Below are positions 35,561 through 51,800 of a stretch of DNA of 64,000 nt, piece by piece. The notes beneath the pieces are model-generated. The model saw only the letters and a list, made by a program, of their open reading frames with translations, was not told where the DNA came from and ran no database searches. Every line of letters starts with the position of its first letter. Positions within the stretch are counted from its first letter, which is position 1. The position numbers and the translations under genes are program-made. This DNA comes from Anisakis pegreffii (taxonomy: Eukaryota > Nematoda > Chromadorea > Rhabditida > Anisakidae), in the NCBI GenBank assembly GCA_035041965.1, contig JAPYMA010000256.1:168167-232166 (forward strand). Direction: 5' to 3'.

Positions 35561-36337
35561 AACAAAAAAATTAATGTATAATTCATTCTAAAGAGGTTGT
35601 ATAGTTTAAGAGAAGATAGCATTGGTATGACTAATGGATGAAGGTGTTTAAGCTTATACTCTAACTACTTTCAAGAATTTTCAAAATGAGAGAGATGAAT
35701 GAAAGGTTTTCTTTGTGGACCATACTTCATGAAAGAGAACAGATTCGGTTAACTAATGGACTTTCATCAAGAAAGTTTCATAAATTAAAAGACACCCTAA
35801 AACGGAGCAGCTTCAACTGTTACACTAATGAAGTGGGACGAAGGAAAACGAACAAAAAGTGAAAGACTGCTCTCAATCCGATAATATTGACTCTGTTAGA
35901 AACACGTTAACATTAACAATCGTTGTTACAAACACTCTAATTTGTTTAGAGGTAGCGATGAAGGTAATTTGAGAATAATCCAGTAAAAGGTATCACTTTA
36001 TGAACATTAAGGTTTCGAAAGGATTATATTGCATTAAATGTCTTCACAACATTTCGATTACCTTTCAATGCGAATGAATTCAAACTCCAAATGCACTAAT
36101 CCAACGTTGAATTAATGTTCTCGATTGATAACATCCGTAAAAGATTGAATCGAAAGATTCCATTATCTTTTCTAAAACAATAATCTAACCAAAGGAAATC
36201 AAATGCTCATATCAGCTTCGGATGAAATTGTTAAATAAGAGAATTCAAGTGCATTGTTAGCATTTGTAAAGGATAATGAAACTGAATTGATAAGTCTTTC
36301 CGTGTGAAGGACTGTCCAGAACGGATTCGAACCTCTC
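35561..36337. other. AT-rich intergenic region
   Basis: No exon, repeat or RNA gene recognised. Confidence 0.4.
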
Positions 36338-36377
<40 letters not shown>

Positions 36378-36379
36378 CA
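36338..36379 (+). repeat. Dinucleotide microsatellite (CA)n
   Basis: About 20 CA units with a single AAA interruption near 36361. Confidence 0.95.
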
Positions 36380-39300
36380 TAAAAGGCACTATTGGAATGT
36401 TCGAATAGTGACCAACCTCTCCTTCTGCATTATATCAAAAATTTCGCAAAAACTCGTAAAAACAAGTCATTTTCGAAATACACTAATGTGAATACACTAA
36501 TGTGCTTGTAAATTATTATATAACAAACGACACGATATGGAGTCAAATTTGAATGCTAAAAACCAGAACTTTTATCACCACAACAGACAAAATAACAACC
36601 ACGTTTCAATGCATCCGTTCGTGGATGGTTTCACTTCAATTCTTTAATTTCTTTTCATCTCCGTAATATTCCTCTACCCAAAAATTAATCGTTTTGGAGT
36701 GATATCTTACCGATAATTTCGTCTGTCGCTTTTAAACATTATTGTTATAGTTTTCATTTTATTCAGCTGATAACGTTTCGTTGACAACAAAGTGTACGAT
36801 TGTGAGGTTTTTAGGAGAGTGCTTTAACAAATGTTATAGACTACAGATAGAATGGACGTTGTCAAGAAGGGCTACAAAGCCTCTAATTATGAAAATTATC
36901 AACGTTGATCAGCACGAAGTCCATCTCTCCAGTTCAGGAAATGGTGCAAGAAGAGGCAGATTCGCTATCTTACAATTAGACGTAATACGGGATATTAGAA
37001 TCTGATACTGTTCAGTTAGAATAATTCTATACTAAAATTCGGGTTCAATTGAGCTGTCTGGTTTTGCATCTCAAAACGTTGTGTGCTGCCAAAAGGTCTC
37101 TGATACCCAATAAGCAAACAGGTTGCTTGATATTGAGTTTTCGTGAAGAATTGCTCGGACTTGATGATAAGACTTATGAACATCACTAATGGAACTGCCT
37201 AAATCTGCGGTTTTCTTCCACTATTTGTTGACCTATAACGATGATTTCAGATCTTATCGACGTAAATGCTCTTCCATTTCGAGAGTTGTCCCTTCGTCAG
37301 GTTGAAGGACTTGTGATCTACACATAAACAACCATTTATCTGAGGCACTTTTTCTTTGAGTTCTCTGCAAAGCTGATTTGATTTCCTAACGAATTCCATT
37401 CAAAAGTATAACTCGGCCTGCATTACCCAAAGATTTTTGCAAGTCCGACCAGAGTTTACTCTATTCAAGATTACGTAGTAACGAACAGAGCTTTTTTTAG
37501 GTAGGTTACAACACACGTCGAAAGTATTTATGCTTCATTATTCATGAGTATATCCAATTACCTCGAAATGGCAGAGTCTTTTTAACAAACTTTCACTATC
37601 GAGTAGCAGTGAAGCAAAACAAGACACGGTCAGTTTACTAACAATAAGCAAGAAAGTTTACGATTAAACAACAACAGGTATGCTGAGTTTCAAACGAATA
37701 CGAAAGGCTGCTTCTAATAATGCCTGTTCACTGATCTTTTTGACTCGAGTATGCATGATATCTCCCTGTCTTTTCGTAGCCCACATTTGGACCTGCAGAG
37801 ACATTCGCACTCCCTGCGCCTTTCACGGTTATTGTCCATATTCATCCTCTTTTACGCTTGGGCTCTTTCTCCTCCTTTTCTCATATAGATTTCATATGTG
37901 TATGATCCCCAGCACAATTTTTCGCTTCTATCCGATTTGATTGTCGGTTTTCTCGTTCGTCTTTGTGGGAAGTGTTCTTGAGTTAAGCATGAGCGATTTT
38001 GAATGATCATGAAAAAGAATATGAAATGCATTCATCCATATCGCACCACCTTGAAAGAATAGTTAACAGCGTTTCTAAACAACAAACAATTAATTGCACA
38101 TTATCAGGCAATATAATACATCGTCAAGAATATAAGCAAAAATGGATATCTCTGAAAATTACGGCAGACTAGAAAGTTGTTCTTACTGATATTGATCGAC
38201 TTATATTGTGGAATGCAACGAATTCTTTGGAAGTACGCTTCAGATGCGCTCCCACTTATTATCGGATTGTTGAAAATCTGTGATTTCACAAATTCGTTTA
38301 CATATTCCATATATTTGTCTCAATAAGACAAAGTTTTTGTGCTCATTAGTGTGGAGCATTTGTTGCGATGGTTTCTCATTTCACTTCGACGCGAATATTC
38401 ACGTATTTGCTGAATGCATGATAAAAGTATGCATCGCATTCGATATGTGCCGTCTCGTAAACAAAGTGTGAACAGATCAAGGGAAGCATGACTGAATGAT
38501 CAATTATGAGCATCAAACAAAGCAAAACGCGATTGCATCATGAATCTGCATCAGCAAATAGTTGAATGCATTCCATACAAATGCACATCCAGACATACGT
38601 ATGTACGTACTTGCAAAGAAGACGTAACCAGCTAAATAATATTGCCCATGAATACGACAATAAATTAATAATGATATCGAGGAATGAACTAATGAAAAAA
38701 TTAATAATAAGGAAGATAATATGATGCTATAGACAGTTTTGATGTGGTCAACACATGGCTTCATTGCATTTCAAACGCATACTGATCTTAATGCAAATTA
38801 TTTATGCATTGCTCCGATTCAGATAGATATCATCGGGCAATCTAAATTCACGCATATGTATATTTGCATGACGGCGTTTTACGATGCTTGATATTAATAA
38901 AACAATTCGATATGTATAACCTGACATATTACAACAGTTATGGCTTAATAATTGAGGTATAACAGCAGTAGTAAATTAATGCTCTGTAAGGTTAAACGAA
39001 CAAGCTGTTGGATCACAAGGCAATTTGATGTTGTTGAAGGATCGCGAATGTACAGTTCAAGTCGTTTCTTGAAGAGGGATGGAAATGCTTTTGCGGGGCG
39101 AACATGAATACTCAGACATCGAGACTGGACTAAAATGAAGAACTCTTATTCAGTTCATGAAATAGCGAAGATAAAGTAATGATATCTGTGAGGATTCATT
39201 ATTAGCTTAACCCGAAAAATGCTCATTAGAACTTCTTTTAGCTTTAGGCAATATGCCCTCCAGGTAAACTTCACCGAGAAGAGATGAAAAGAGTGGTTAT

Positions 39301-41359
39301 TTTACATTGAATATATCACAATCGAGATTGATTATTAAAGTGGAAAATTAATTTCATAAAATTTTGCTCCTTTCATAATCGCTTTTACAAACATTAATCG
39401 TTTCATATCTCCGAAATAAAATTGTGTGAGCAATTAATGAACGGTTTCTTCATCAGATGCTTTGAAGTCGAACACATATATTTGCATGCCTAAACTCCAA
39501 ATCGGAGTCATATTTTGAACCTTATAATATGAGAATGTTCAATTTTTAAATGGATCTTGATGATCAATCAAAACACAAATCAGTATGAATCGAGTGTGAA
39601 GATAAATGTGAAGATTGTTCCAAATGATCAGATAACACACAACATTTTGTAACTGAAGATACCATTAAAGGGTCATTCAGTAGAATCATAACGGCTATCA
39701 GCTGAATCGTCCATTCAGTAATGACGTTGACTTTCTATTAAACCTACTCTATAGCACTGGAAAACATTATTTGCATTTAAAATGAATATGTTTCTCAGAA
39801 GCTGGATATAAATCGAATGAATTTCGTGTTTTCATGCTCTCTTCTGGGTTTATTATGTATATTGATCCAAAATCTAATCATTTATCCACTCCATTCAACG
39901 CCCTCATTTACTATTCAAATATTCAAACCACAATAAAAATTATTTATTAGCAATATATGAAAAATAATACTATCGAGTTCTTCTCTTCTTTGCTGTCTAT
40001 GAAATGTTTTTGCACTACTCGCGATCAGTCAGATTCTTTTGATTGCAGGCAAGCATAATGTGGTTAGTAATTCGCTTCATAGAGAGGGCATTCAGTCTTC
40101 CATCGTTTGTTTTTAGTTATAGAGAAGGCAAATAATTAAGAAGAAACGACAGACATCCAGTCTCGTGGCGAATGCACATACCTAAACTAAAGAATATGAG
40201 CTTTGGCTATTGATATGATTGAATATTGAAGGGTTTGAACATCATTCTCGTTCGGCTATTTGGTATGTCATGCTATTAATCAATCGCAATGCAGTCGGTT
40301 ACAATTTATCCATATGTTCAATACGTCAAAATAAGGAAAAATATGTCCATGTGAATGGTGGAGGTATGTGAATATATTTGCTTTGCATAGACATCGAGAA
40401 TATTACTTATTCATAACACTCAAAAAATGTTGCTTTAGATGTTCATGAATAATTGCTTTCGCATGTATATTGTCGCTTTCATTGTTTATGATCTCAGTGA
40501 AGAAATGAGTATGCAATGGGGAGAGAATGTGAAAAAATTTTTAAAAAAGCCTAGAATAAAGAATAGAAGGACGCTCAAAAATGAAAACTAATACAACATT
40601 TTGCGTCATCAATTCGTTGTTTGAGGAAATTTTTATGAAACGTCAAAACTTATGAACGGAGTACCATGTTGAATAGAGGTTCATTCTGTGTATTCATAAC
40701 ACTCAAATACATATTCAATCCGGTCAATTATACTCAAACAGTACGATGATTGAGGATTCACTCTCTTCGTGAATAGACGTGACTGATGAGTTGAGATTTC
40801 GTCTACTCGAATTGAATTTTCTATCACTGACAGACTTTGCTGAATTAGTGCCTTGTAGGATAGCTGTATAGCAAGCGAGGACTATGATGCATCAGGAATG
40901 AAGACATTTTTTTCGATTGAACAATTACTCGTGTGACATATATAAAATGGACATACTGAAGGAGACATTTATGCTGCATGATCAAAACGAGTGGATTATC
41001 AGAATATCTTAATGGGAGATCACAAGAAACATGGGAATGATGAGTGGTTGAAAACAAGAAGACGATAATACGAGTCAATTAGAGGACATCATAAATGCGA
41101 ATCCTTTCGCGAAAATTGAGCTGTACTCAAGTGACAGCACGAATAAGTGTGAGACGTCCATGAAAACACTAATTCATTTGCTTATTCCCTTAGGTGTTGC
41201 ACTCGTTTATTGGATGATCAAAGTGAACATACAATGAAGAAAGCATAAATGAATATTCAATATATTTATTCAAATATACACACAATTATTCAAAACGACC
41301 TAAGCGGAAACTTCGACCGATCAGTCATGCTCATATATACCATCAGCAATACAAAAAAT
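36380..41359. other. Long gene-poor region
   Basis: No gene could be supported. Around 36760-36985 a plus-strand pair of coding-like pieces (DNVSLTTKCTIV and EWTLSRRATKPLIMKIINVD) is separated by plausible splice sites. At 37200-37440 the minus strand is open with protein-like text (ELKEKVPQINGCLCVDHKSF) but interrupted by stops. Either could be a relic. The remainder is AT-rich and featureless. Confidence 0.4.
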
Positions 41360-41440
41360 GACTATAAATTCACAAGAGCTACAAACAAACAAATAAAAAT
41401 TGACTATAAATTAACAAGAGCTACAAACAAACAAATAAAG
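41360..41440 (+). repeat. Tandem duplication, two 40-bp units
   Basis: GACTATAAATT(C/A)ACAAGAGCTACAAACAAACAAATAAA occurs at 41360 and again at 41402, with one substitution and a 2-3 base difference at the unit border. Confidence 0.9.
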
Positions 41441-42828
<1,388 letters not shown>

Positions 42829-45800
42829 TTATTTCCACTGCATAATAAAAGTACAGCTTCGCTAATATAGTAGTGATTTAAGTTCACTTGCTAACAACAA
42901 TATCAGCAAGTGAAACTAACTGAACAGAACTTGATGATTTAGACAAAGAATGAAGGAACGAATGACCTTAAGAGCGCTGATAATTCGTTGTAGATTAACA
43001 CCGTTATTCACACAAATATCACCAGCGATAACGCTCGGCGATTCCGATTCACCAAAATCCCAAACTTCTGCACCATTGCTCGTTTCCAGATGAAGCGCTT
43101 CGAAGGTCGACGTTAACGACAAATGATGGAATGTGCGAAATGCTACCTGAAACAGCGCATTGCTCCACTTCATCTTCGCTACAAATCGGAATAATAACAC
43201 GGCTCCGTTCCATGGTGAATGACTGAATACTGAATAACTCGATATGAAAAAATGCAGCGTATTCCGTTAAACCACTCATATTATCGCCCAAATACCACGG
43301 TATTTAACTGATAAAAGCCAGTTTTCTCGATACTGATTAGCTGAAGTCTTAATGCTATCCTTACGGAAGAATGCTGATAACCTCAAAAAAAAAACAAACA
43401 AAACATCTTAAAACAACATTAAAATAAAAATGAAAGTGTTAGAAATAACATACAGCATTTAGCATGGCCCACTGATAAGGTTTTGTGAGTATTAGAGAAG
43501 GTGGTTGTTGATTTGTATTGGCTGAATTCACTGGCATTAACATCTTCAGCGAGCTTGCATTCGCAAATCGTTCACTAGCCAAATAACGGATGAACGATAT
43601 CAAAATATCGCCGATACTCGCAAATATCGTACAATCTCCAACCGGTAAATGCTTATCACCTTCTTCAGTTGACTGCAAATCAAAATTCAATCACTGTCGA
43701 AATTTTCGTCGAAAATTTTTCACTTTGGATTGAGATTTTTCATATGACTCGGCGAGTGAACGCAATGTTGAAGATATATAAATATTTACATGCACCTCTT
43801 TGGATGCGACAACCTGATAAGATTCGTCAGTACTGTGCCCTAGCATTTTCGAAAGAAATACTCCATTCGCCGATCACAGCTAGTTAGAAGCTCATGGATA
43901 GTTTGAAAGAAAGATTTTACATAAAATGAATTGATAACCAACTCTCAATCATAATACTTTCAATCAATCAAAAAACGATGAACGACGCATAAATAAAAAG
44001 ATATATGAACGAATGAATGAACAATGAATAAAACGAACAAGAGGGGTTAAGAATGTGAACTGATCCAAAAGATCCAGCGATGAATGTTTTCCATGCAATA
44101 AACCGATACCAAACTGTAAAAATAAGGTTACAACATGATCCCTCCTGACCACTGATTGTTCATAAACACCTTCCAACGACAACCAGTTGTCAATTACGAA
44201 ACACAACATCGCTAATTTATACCCGTACCTATAATGAATAAGTTCATTCACCAACAAATGATTGCTCCAGCGAAGATACTATTGTTATAGTTATCATAAT
44301 AACGACAATTATTATCGTCATAACCAATATTATTATTGTTGTTATTATCCCTCCCCCCCCCAAAAAAAAAAACAAGCATTAATAAGGCTTAAAATAGCGA
44401 TGCTCTTTTATTTATATGAATTTTGAGAAAAGGTAGAATCCATTGGAAATATATATCGAAAAATATCAAGGATATTAGGGGGACAGTTTTGTCGAATTAA
44501 AACGAAAAATTTCCAGCAATTGATGCTTTCAGTCGTATACTCAGTCCACTGATCAAGAATGATTATGGAATTGGATGCACTGTCATACGTCAGCATCTTG
44601 TCCATTAACTATCAAATTCAAAAAGAATCAATTAGCCAAATTCATCGAATGACACAACGGCGGATGAAAAAATTAAAGCGATTATCAAATGAAGTTCACA
44701 TTTGATCATTTGAATGTTAAGAAAAACGGAGACCTTTTCGTATACTCAACAAAATAAATATGCTTCAATGGACCACTACTGAGTTCATTCAACATTGCGT
44801 TCATACGAAACGAATTTTTTGCACAGAATTTTTCGATAACTTCACTGAGACGATTTGAAATTGGATTTAATATTTTTGGTGACGGTTGCTTCAAAGCAAT
44901 TAACTGCAATGCACAACTCATTAATCATCGACTAACAACTAATCGCTATTGCATTTATATTGAACAAATAATAAGTAGATAAACGTAATGTGAAGGCAAA
45001 ATAAATTCGAATATTTTCTAAATGTCTGGCCAATGGAAATTAAAGTGGAATACTTACAATACGACGTTTCACAATCAGTAGTAAATCCCAAACAATCCAC
45101 GGAAATGAACGAAATTTCTTTGAGCACATAGCCCTTTTGCCATAGCAAACCGCGTACCATACTTTTGCTTTCGTTATCAGTGCCGTATTCCAACGAATAC
45201 CTCGTTGCCCAAATGCATCAACCGTTATAAAATCTGATTCTTCACCGAACTCCTTCAATATCCTTTGAACTAATATTAACAGCAACAAAGATAATTAATA
45301 TTTTTAGCATCATTATCTGTAACTCACTAATAATGTCGTTTCAAATACATTATCTACTTGTTAACGGTTTTCATATCGAACAGAAGATCGATTATTCCAA
45401 ATTATTTTACTTACCGCAAAGAATTCACGTCTGAATGATGCATATATTCGACTATATCGCAGTTCAACAATTTTATCGGAATGATAATACGAATAATCAT
45501 CTCTTTCCATATCGGTGATGCGTCTTATAGTAACACTGTGACCAGAGACCACTGACGCCTCATCGCTAATTCCATATTCATCCATTAATTGCTTGAAATT
45601 GAATCACATAAACGATTGATGCATTAAGTCCGCAACAAATTAACTCGACAGTTCAACAAGAAATGAGCAAGTGATCAAGAAGCAGAAAGTAAATGAATGA
45701 ACATCTCATGCGAAACAATTTCTTAACATGTTTTGTTAACTGTTCGGAAACAAATTGTTTTCCATATGAAGAAAGTTTGCGTTGACTGCATACTTTAGGA

Positions 45801-48800
45801 ACAATGTTTGAGAATTGATGAGTAAAAACGATAACGAAGACATAAAAAGTACTTGTAATTTAGTGTTGTATTGATCACGTAATCGGATACTATTTTTGAT
45901 AAGCGTTGGATGTGTTTCGAATAAACTTTCATCATAAAGTTGCGCATCGAAACTATCATCGTAGCGCATTGTTTGTGCTAATTCAACAATATTCTCGACT
46001 TTCTTCACTTTCCTAAATTGACTGCATCTTTCAGAAAACTTAATAACGGTTCAAAGAGTGCAATCTGCATGCGATAAGGCGCTGAGGTGATTTTATGTTG
46101 AAAAAGTAACACAAATGAGGGGTTTGCAAATTCAGCAAACGAATGAGTTCGTGATTGTAAGAAAGGAAAACAACATGGAAAATCACCGATAGAGTTGTCC
46201 AATGAGTCGATTACTTCTGTAGCTTGGCTTGAAACTTTTCTGCATGAAATCAGGAACCACGTCGCTTTGTTCATATGATGTTAATGGCTCGGCTGGTTCA
46301 CCACTCTTTGGGAAATCGACCGCGATCGAACATTTACGAGCGATTCCATCGCATATCTCACTTCAAATTCTTTTTTGTACGACAACTACGACAACTTTTT
46401 GTACGACAACTTTGGATGAGTTTTCTCAAGCGTTCGTTTGATAGCAGTAACCGAACAGGAAAGAACACATGAAAAACTTAAATATATGCACAAACAGGTC
46501 CGAACAAAAAAACTATGATTGAAACAAACTCAAACAGTCCCAAGCGATCAGACATAATCAGATGAGCGTTTGACATACGTCCGATTGAATCTTGACTCAG
46601 ATATTTCAAGAAGAAATCAACCATATCTTCTGTCTGAAAGAAACGCATCTTTTCAACTGAATAAATGCGAAAAATGGGCCTAATCAATTCACAGCAAAAC
46701 GATGCAAACTGTCGCTAATACAATAAGATATAGGGAATCCAAGATGTACTGCTGGTCTATGGATACCACACTATCATAAAAATACCTTTGGTGTTGAATC
46801 ATATTCAGGTGCGACAGATTTAGGAAAATCCATCGCATTTTCGTTGTGCTCCAAGAAAAGATCCTTATCAAATATCACTATATACTCATCACCGTCCAGA
46901 TCACTGCCTAAACTTACAACAGTCATTGTCAGCAAGCGAATTATAAATCTTCAAGGAATAACCACGACATCATTTGATTCGTTTATCAATTATAATACTC
47001 ACAGTCAATTAGAAACTTCAAAAAATCAAAAATATTTCGGTAAATGAATATTATATCAAATGAATACTACATTAATTCCTACTCGAACAATAAACAGGAA
47101 GACACTATAAAAGTAAATTTTGAATGTCTGACGAAGATATTGATAAAATTCCTAGAAGTGATTGATGAACCTTAATTGAATTTATTCTTTTTTCATTTAA
47201 ACTGAGTTCACGAAAATAATTTTTAATTCACTTCAATGATTTATATGACCTCATCACTTGAGGATGCTATAGGATTTATCAAAAATGCATTTCACCATCC
47301 TATTTCAATAAGAAATACTCATTTGGAAGAATGTTAAGTGATCGATAAAAGATTAGTGATACTGAATCAAATCGAATGAACATGCCAGCCATCTCATCGG
47401 TGTGCGGTCTTGGTCCATAGCGAGGAAAGACGATAACATCACGAAGATGCTCCAGCGATGGCTGATATACCGCCGTAAACATACGTACATCACCACCAAC
47501 CAAACAAGGATTCTTTGTTACTAACACTCGACCTAGAATCATTTCATCATCAACGTACTCATTACTATCCAGCATGGACAGAGTAACTGAATACTCATTC
47601 TGTCAATTCAATATCAAGGAACAAAAAAAGGAGTGAACTTATGACCAATATGTGTGATGACTTTCTTTGAAGCATTGCGAACACTTGGTGAATACTGAAT
47701 AAAAACTTGTCCATATTGTAAAACGCCTGTATCATCGATAACACCATACATCGTACGACCCATTGAACCAGGCAAAAATATCTTTGACTTACTCAAATGT
47801 AATTCTGCAAAATTAGGCCGTCAATATGTCAAGACAATAAACTTTGAGAGTAAAGCGAAGAACAGAGTTAGGAACAGTCTGACTATTGCATTCTTTCAAA
47901 TATTTGAATTACTGATTGCCCGAAATACTGCTAAGTGATCGGTTACTGCTAATAAAGTGTCAATAAGGATTGGATCAAATCGGATTGTGAGAGTCAACCA
48001 AATAAACGGCCGCTAACTGATATTGTAACGATGAACGGCGATGAGCAAGGAACGAAAGAACGGTTCGTTGGTGAACAAAAAACCGTTGTCGTGCAACTGT
48101 CTAAAATCAATGGACAGTGATAAACGCGACGATAATGCTTCAGCTGCAGTCTCCTCATCGACCAACATCGCTGCAAATTTGTTCACTTCTATTCATGGTC
48201 TTAATTTTCTATGCCTTCAACAGCGATCCACTTTTAAAATCAAATTTTGAATATTTCATTCAAAATTTCGCAACTTCTCGATTAAATGTTTTGAAGTGAA
48301 CAACTATTTTTACTTGTCGACGAACTACATCTTATCCACACATACGATTTGTTCATGTATGGAACAAGAAGCGATACGAACAGTGACAATCTTATGCTTC
48401 ATAATTTTGAATAACAGTGATAACAATAATAACAAACCAGCTAGTAAATTGAGTTCCTTTTCAAGAAGACAATGAACTCGCCAACAAAGACGTTGATGTA
48501 TGTCACGATTCTGCTTTTCACATACCTTAATTGAAATCCAAAGATATTTTCTATCAGGTAGGCATAAGCAGAATTGAAACGAACTAATCACCTGGTCCAT
48601 AATCATGATCAACGGTCTACTCAGGCAAACTGAAGATGGCATTGAATGTTTGACTACTTCCAATTCAGCCGATTCGCTTTCATCTTCATCAAATTTCTTT
48701 TGACTTTTTCGAAAGACAATCTGCTCTCTTGCTTCGATATCGAGCGATGGATCACAGCATAAAACACCTTTGAAACCTTTGAATCGAACCTAAAGTATTC

Positions 48801-51800
48801 AGTGCTGATCCACATTTTTATACTACTACTTCATGAAATACTACTATCTGCCGCAAATGAAATGAGAGATTTCAAATTTAAAGAAGATCGCCATTCCAGA
48901 ACATTACCAACAGACAATATGCACCGCTCAAAAACAATTCGTAAGTACCAAAACATCCAAATGAGTGCATCTCATCTTTCGTGGAGATAATATAAATGCA
49001 CAAAGGGACTGTATCAGTGAAACGCGAATGGTACGCGATATCTGCATCGCACACATGAAGCAATAAAAGCAATCTCTTATTGCTTTCACTTGTGCAGAGA
49101 AACAATATTTTGAATTTAGTATATCCTTATTAAAATAATATTATCTTATACCGCATTCATACTTTTGCTGATATCAAATTGTTTCGCTTCAAAAACTCTT
49201 TTTGAAAACAATTTAGGATGAATCGAATGAATTCAAGATACTAACTTGAAAGCATGAGGGTACGGGACGTAAATCCAATTCAGCCGCAACAAGTGCTGCG
49301 TACTTCAATGATATCCGACCAACTCCATCCGAAAATGTATATTTTTCTTTGGTTTCCGGATGGCATAAACCGCCAACTATATCTTCCTCCAAACGCCAGT
49401 CTTTTCGTTCTAACAATATTGTTGGCTTAAATGATTACCCGCAATGAGAATACAACTTTATTGGGCTCAAAAACAGCAATTCACAACAACAAAATATGTC
49501 TTTGAAAAAATCGTATGGAAATCTCGCTTGATCATTAGCAAATAATTTTGATCAACGATGACATCAATGTTTGCCGAAGACTTTTGTGATCAACAAATAT
49601 ATACATCGGTTTTCAAATTTAGGGAATGAATCGATTGCGCACCTACAGACTAAACGATCGACTGTTTCAAAGAAATTTCAGCATTCAAGATGAGTTAAAT
49701 AAAGGCACTGTAATTTGATAAGGGAACCCGAACAGAACACCTGCGCTTGTGTGAAACACTGCCCCATTCTGGACATCAGTTTCGGAACACTTTTTGATGC
49801 AGTGAAATCGCCCATCCAACGTCTGATATCTTCAATGCTATACCAACGTTCCTCACCACTCTCCTTATCAACAATCTTAGCTGGTGCAAACATATAACAG
49901 CCATGATCGCGCATCTAAAATTGATATCACGAATCAGTTATAAACGATGATCGATCACCAAAAAACGGCTAACATTAAATGACAGATTCACTTCAGAGAT
50001 ATCGTTGGCCTTATTCAACAAAAACAATAATGCATCAACCTCGAAATTTTCAGTTTGAAATGATCAAAAAATTCAGGGAAGTGATTTCAATTCTATCATC
50101 TAAATGTACTGAAAATCAATAAAAAAGATCACAATAATGTGTCGACTACATCTTACTGAATAAACGAACTCTGTAGACTGATCAATAATGCTGGATGAGC
50201 GGATTTATACCTGTGAGTTTGACCACGCGAGAAAACTATAATGCCTTGACGCGATACAAATTCCCTCACTGAGTGTCTTATAGATGAGTTGTTGTATGTG
50301 CAATGATTGATCTAAAATATGTTAATTCATTCAATGATCACAATCACTAATTGAATCACGGATCACTGAAACAAATACAATAAGAGATATGAATGAATAC
50401 AACCTCGTACAGCTCGCCCTCTCGTGAATTCTTTGGGAATGAGTCGCTGTCCATTGTCATCTCGAAAGACGCATCTCAATGCATACTCTTCACCGAAATG
50501 TCTTATCACACGATTGGTCATCATTACTTCGGGTGGCAACAATATCAGTCTTAACGGTGTTGCCATCACCTGAATAATATCTGGTTGAGCGTTGCCATTG
50601 TGTCTTGCATTGAACGATATCTAGTGATATCTTTCGAAGGGTGTTCTAGTTCCTCGAAAAATCTCACTGAGTTATATCTCAGTGGTCACTCCATCAGAAA
50701 ACTCAGTAACTGATGATCACAGCATTCAGACTTTTTTCAGTCCCAAAATTTCATGACGATTTTGTTAAGAGGCGATTGTAACTTCACTGCTAAAAATGAA
50801 CTGATTATGGACGTTGATTTATTTGCAATTTAAAAGCGATCATTTATTTAAAAGTCATTCAATATGCATACATAAAAACAAGAATAAAAATGAAACCTTT
50901 CTGATTAGGATACAATTCGGCGGTAAGTCACTGAATGAACCGATGACATCCTCTTTGGTGGAATGACTTAATGAATTCAGTTTTTGATCATATAAATACT
51001 CGAAGAATGTGAACAAACAAATGCGTCTTCGTTCATCAATCGCTGCCAGCGCACCATCCAAACACTCTTCGCATGCCAATTGGCATTCCTTGAAAAGCGT
51101 TTTCTCCTTCTACCTCTTTTCACTATTTGAGTGCGCAATGGATGTAACTTTACAATAACTTTCAAGTATCTCTGTTTGGAGGCAATTTTTTTCGAACGGC
51201 CTTTCGAGACTGCTCCTCAAACGCTATCACAAAATATTCTTCAAGTGACATTTTGTCACGAAACGATACGTTCATCTAAATCGTGAATCCATCACTGCCA
51301 TGACGTGTAGGACACAAACGCCTCAATGTAAGCGACTGGTATTGACCGCGAAAAGTGATTTTCAAATACAATTTTTTTCAATATATTCATTTTTCGAGAT
51401 TTTGAAGAAAAGCAATTTCGACAAGTTTGCTCAGTTTCATTTACACGATTAAAAAACCATTAGAAAGATTAATACTAACTGTGAACAGTGAAAAGATTAA
51501 ACCAAAACCTGTGATGTATAAATAAGTCTCCGAAAGAAAACGTTGTGTTGAGAAGATCGTGAGTGATGGAAGAGCTGATCTTTAACAATGCTGCCTCGAC
51601 TCAGAAGTGCTTCCATTGCGTAATTCAACCTAATCAATTATCGTTCAAATCGCTTGCTCAGTTTGATTCATCGATCAAATTGTGCGTTCAATATCGCATC
51701 ATTAACATCTCAATGCATTCCATTCTTTACGTACACATTTGCATACATTTTCTCTCACCGTAGTCATTATTCTGTGAAATAAGATATTCAATCAACTACA

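Noticed and set aside
44281..44375. Inverted ATTATTATC/GATAATAAT strings beside a C-run and an A-run
   Set aside because: Simple-sequence composition inside a polymerase intron; no element ends.
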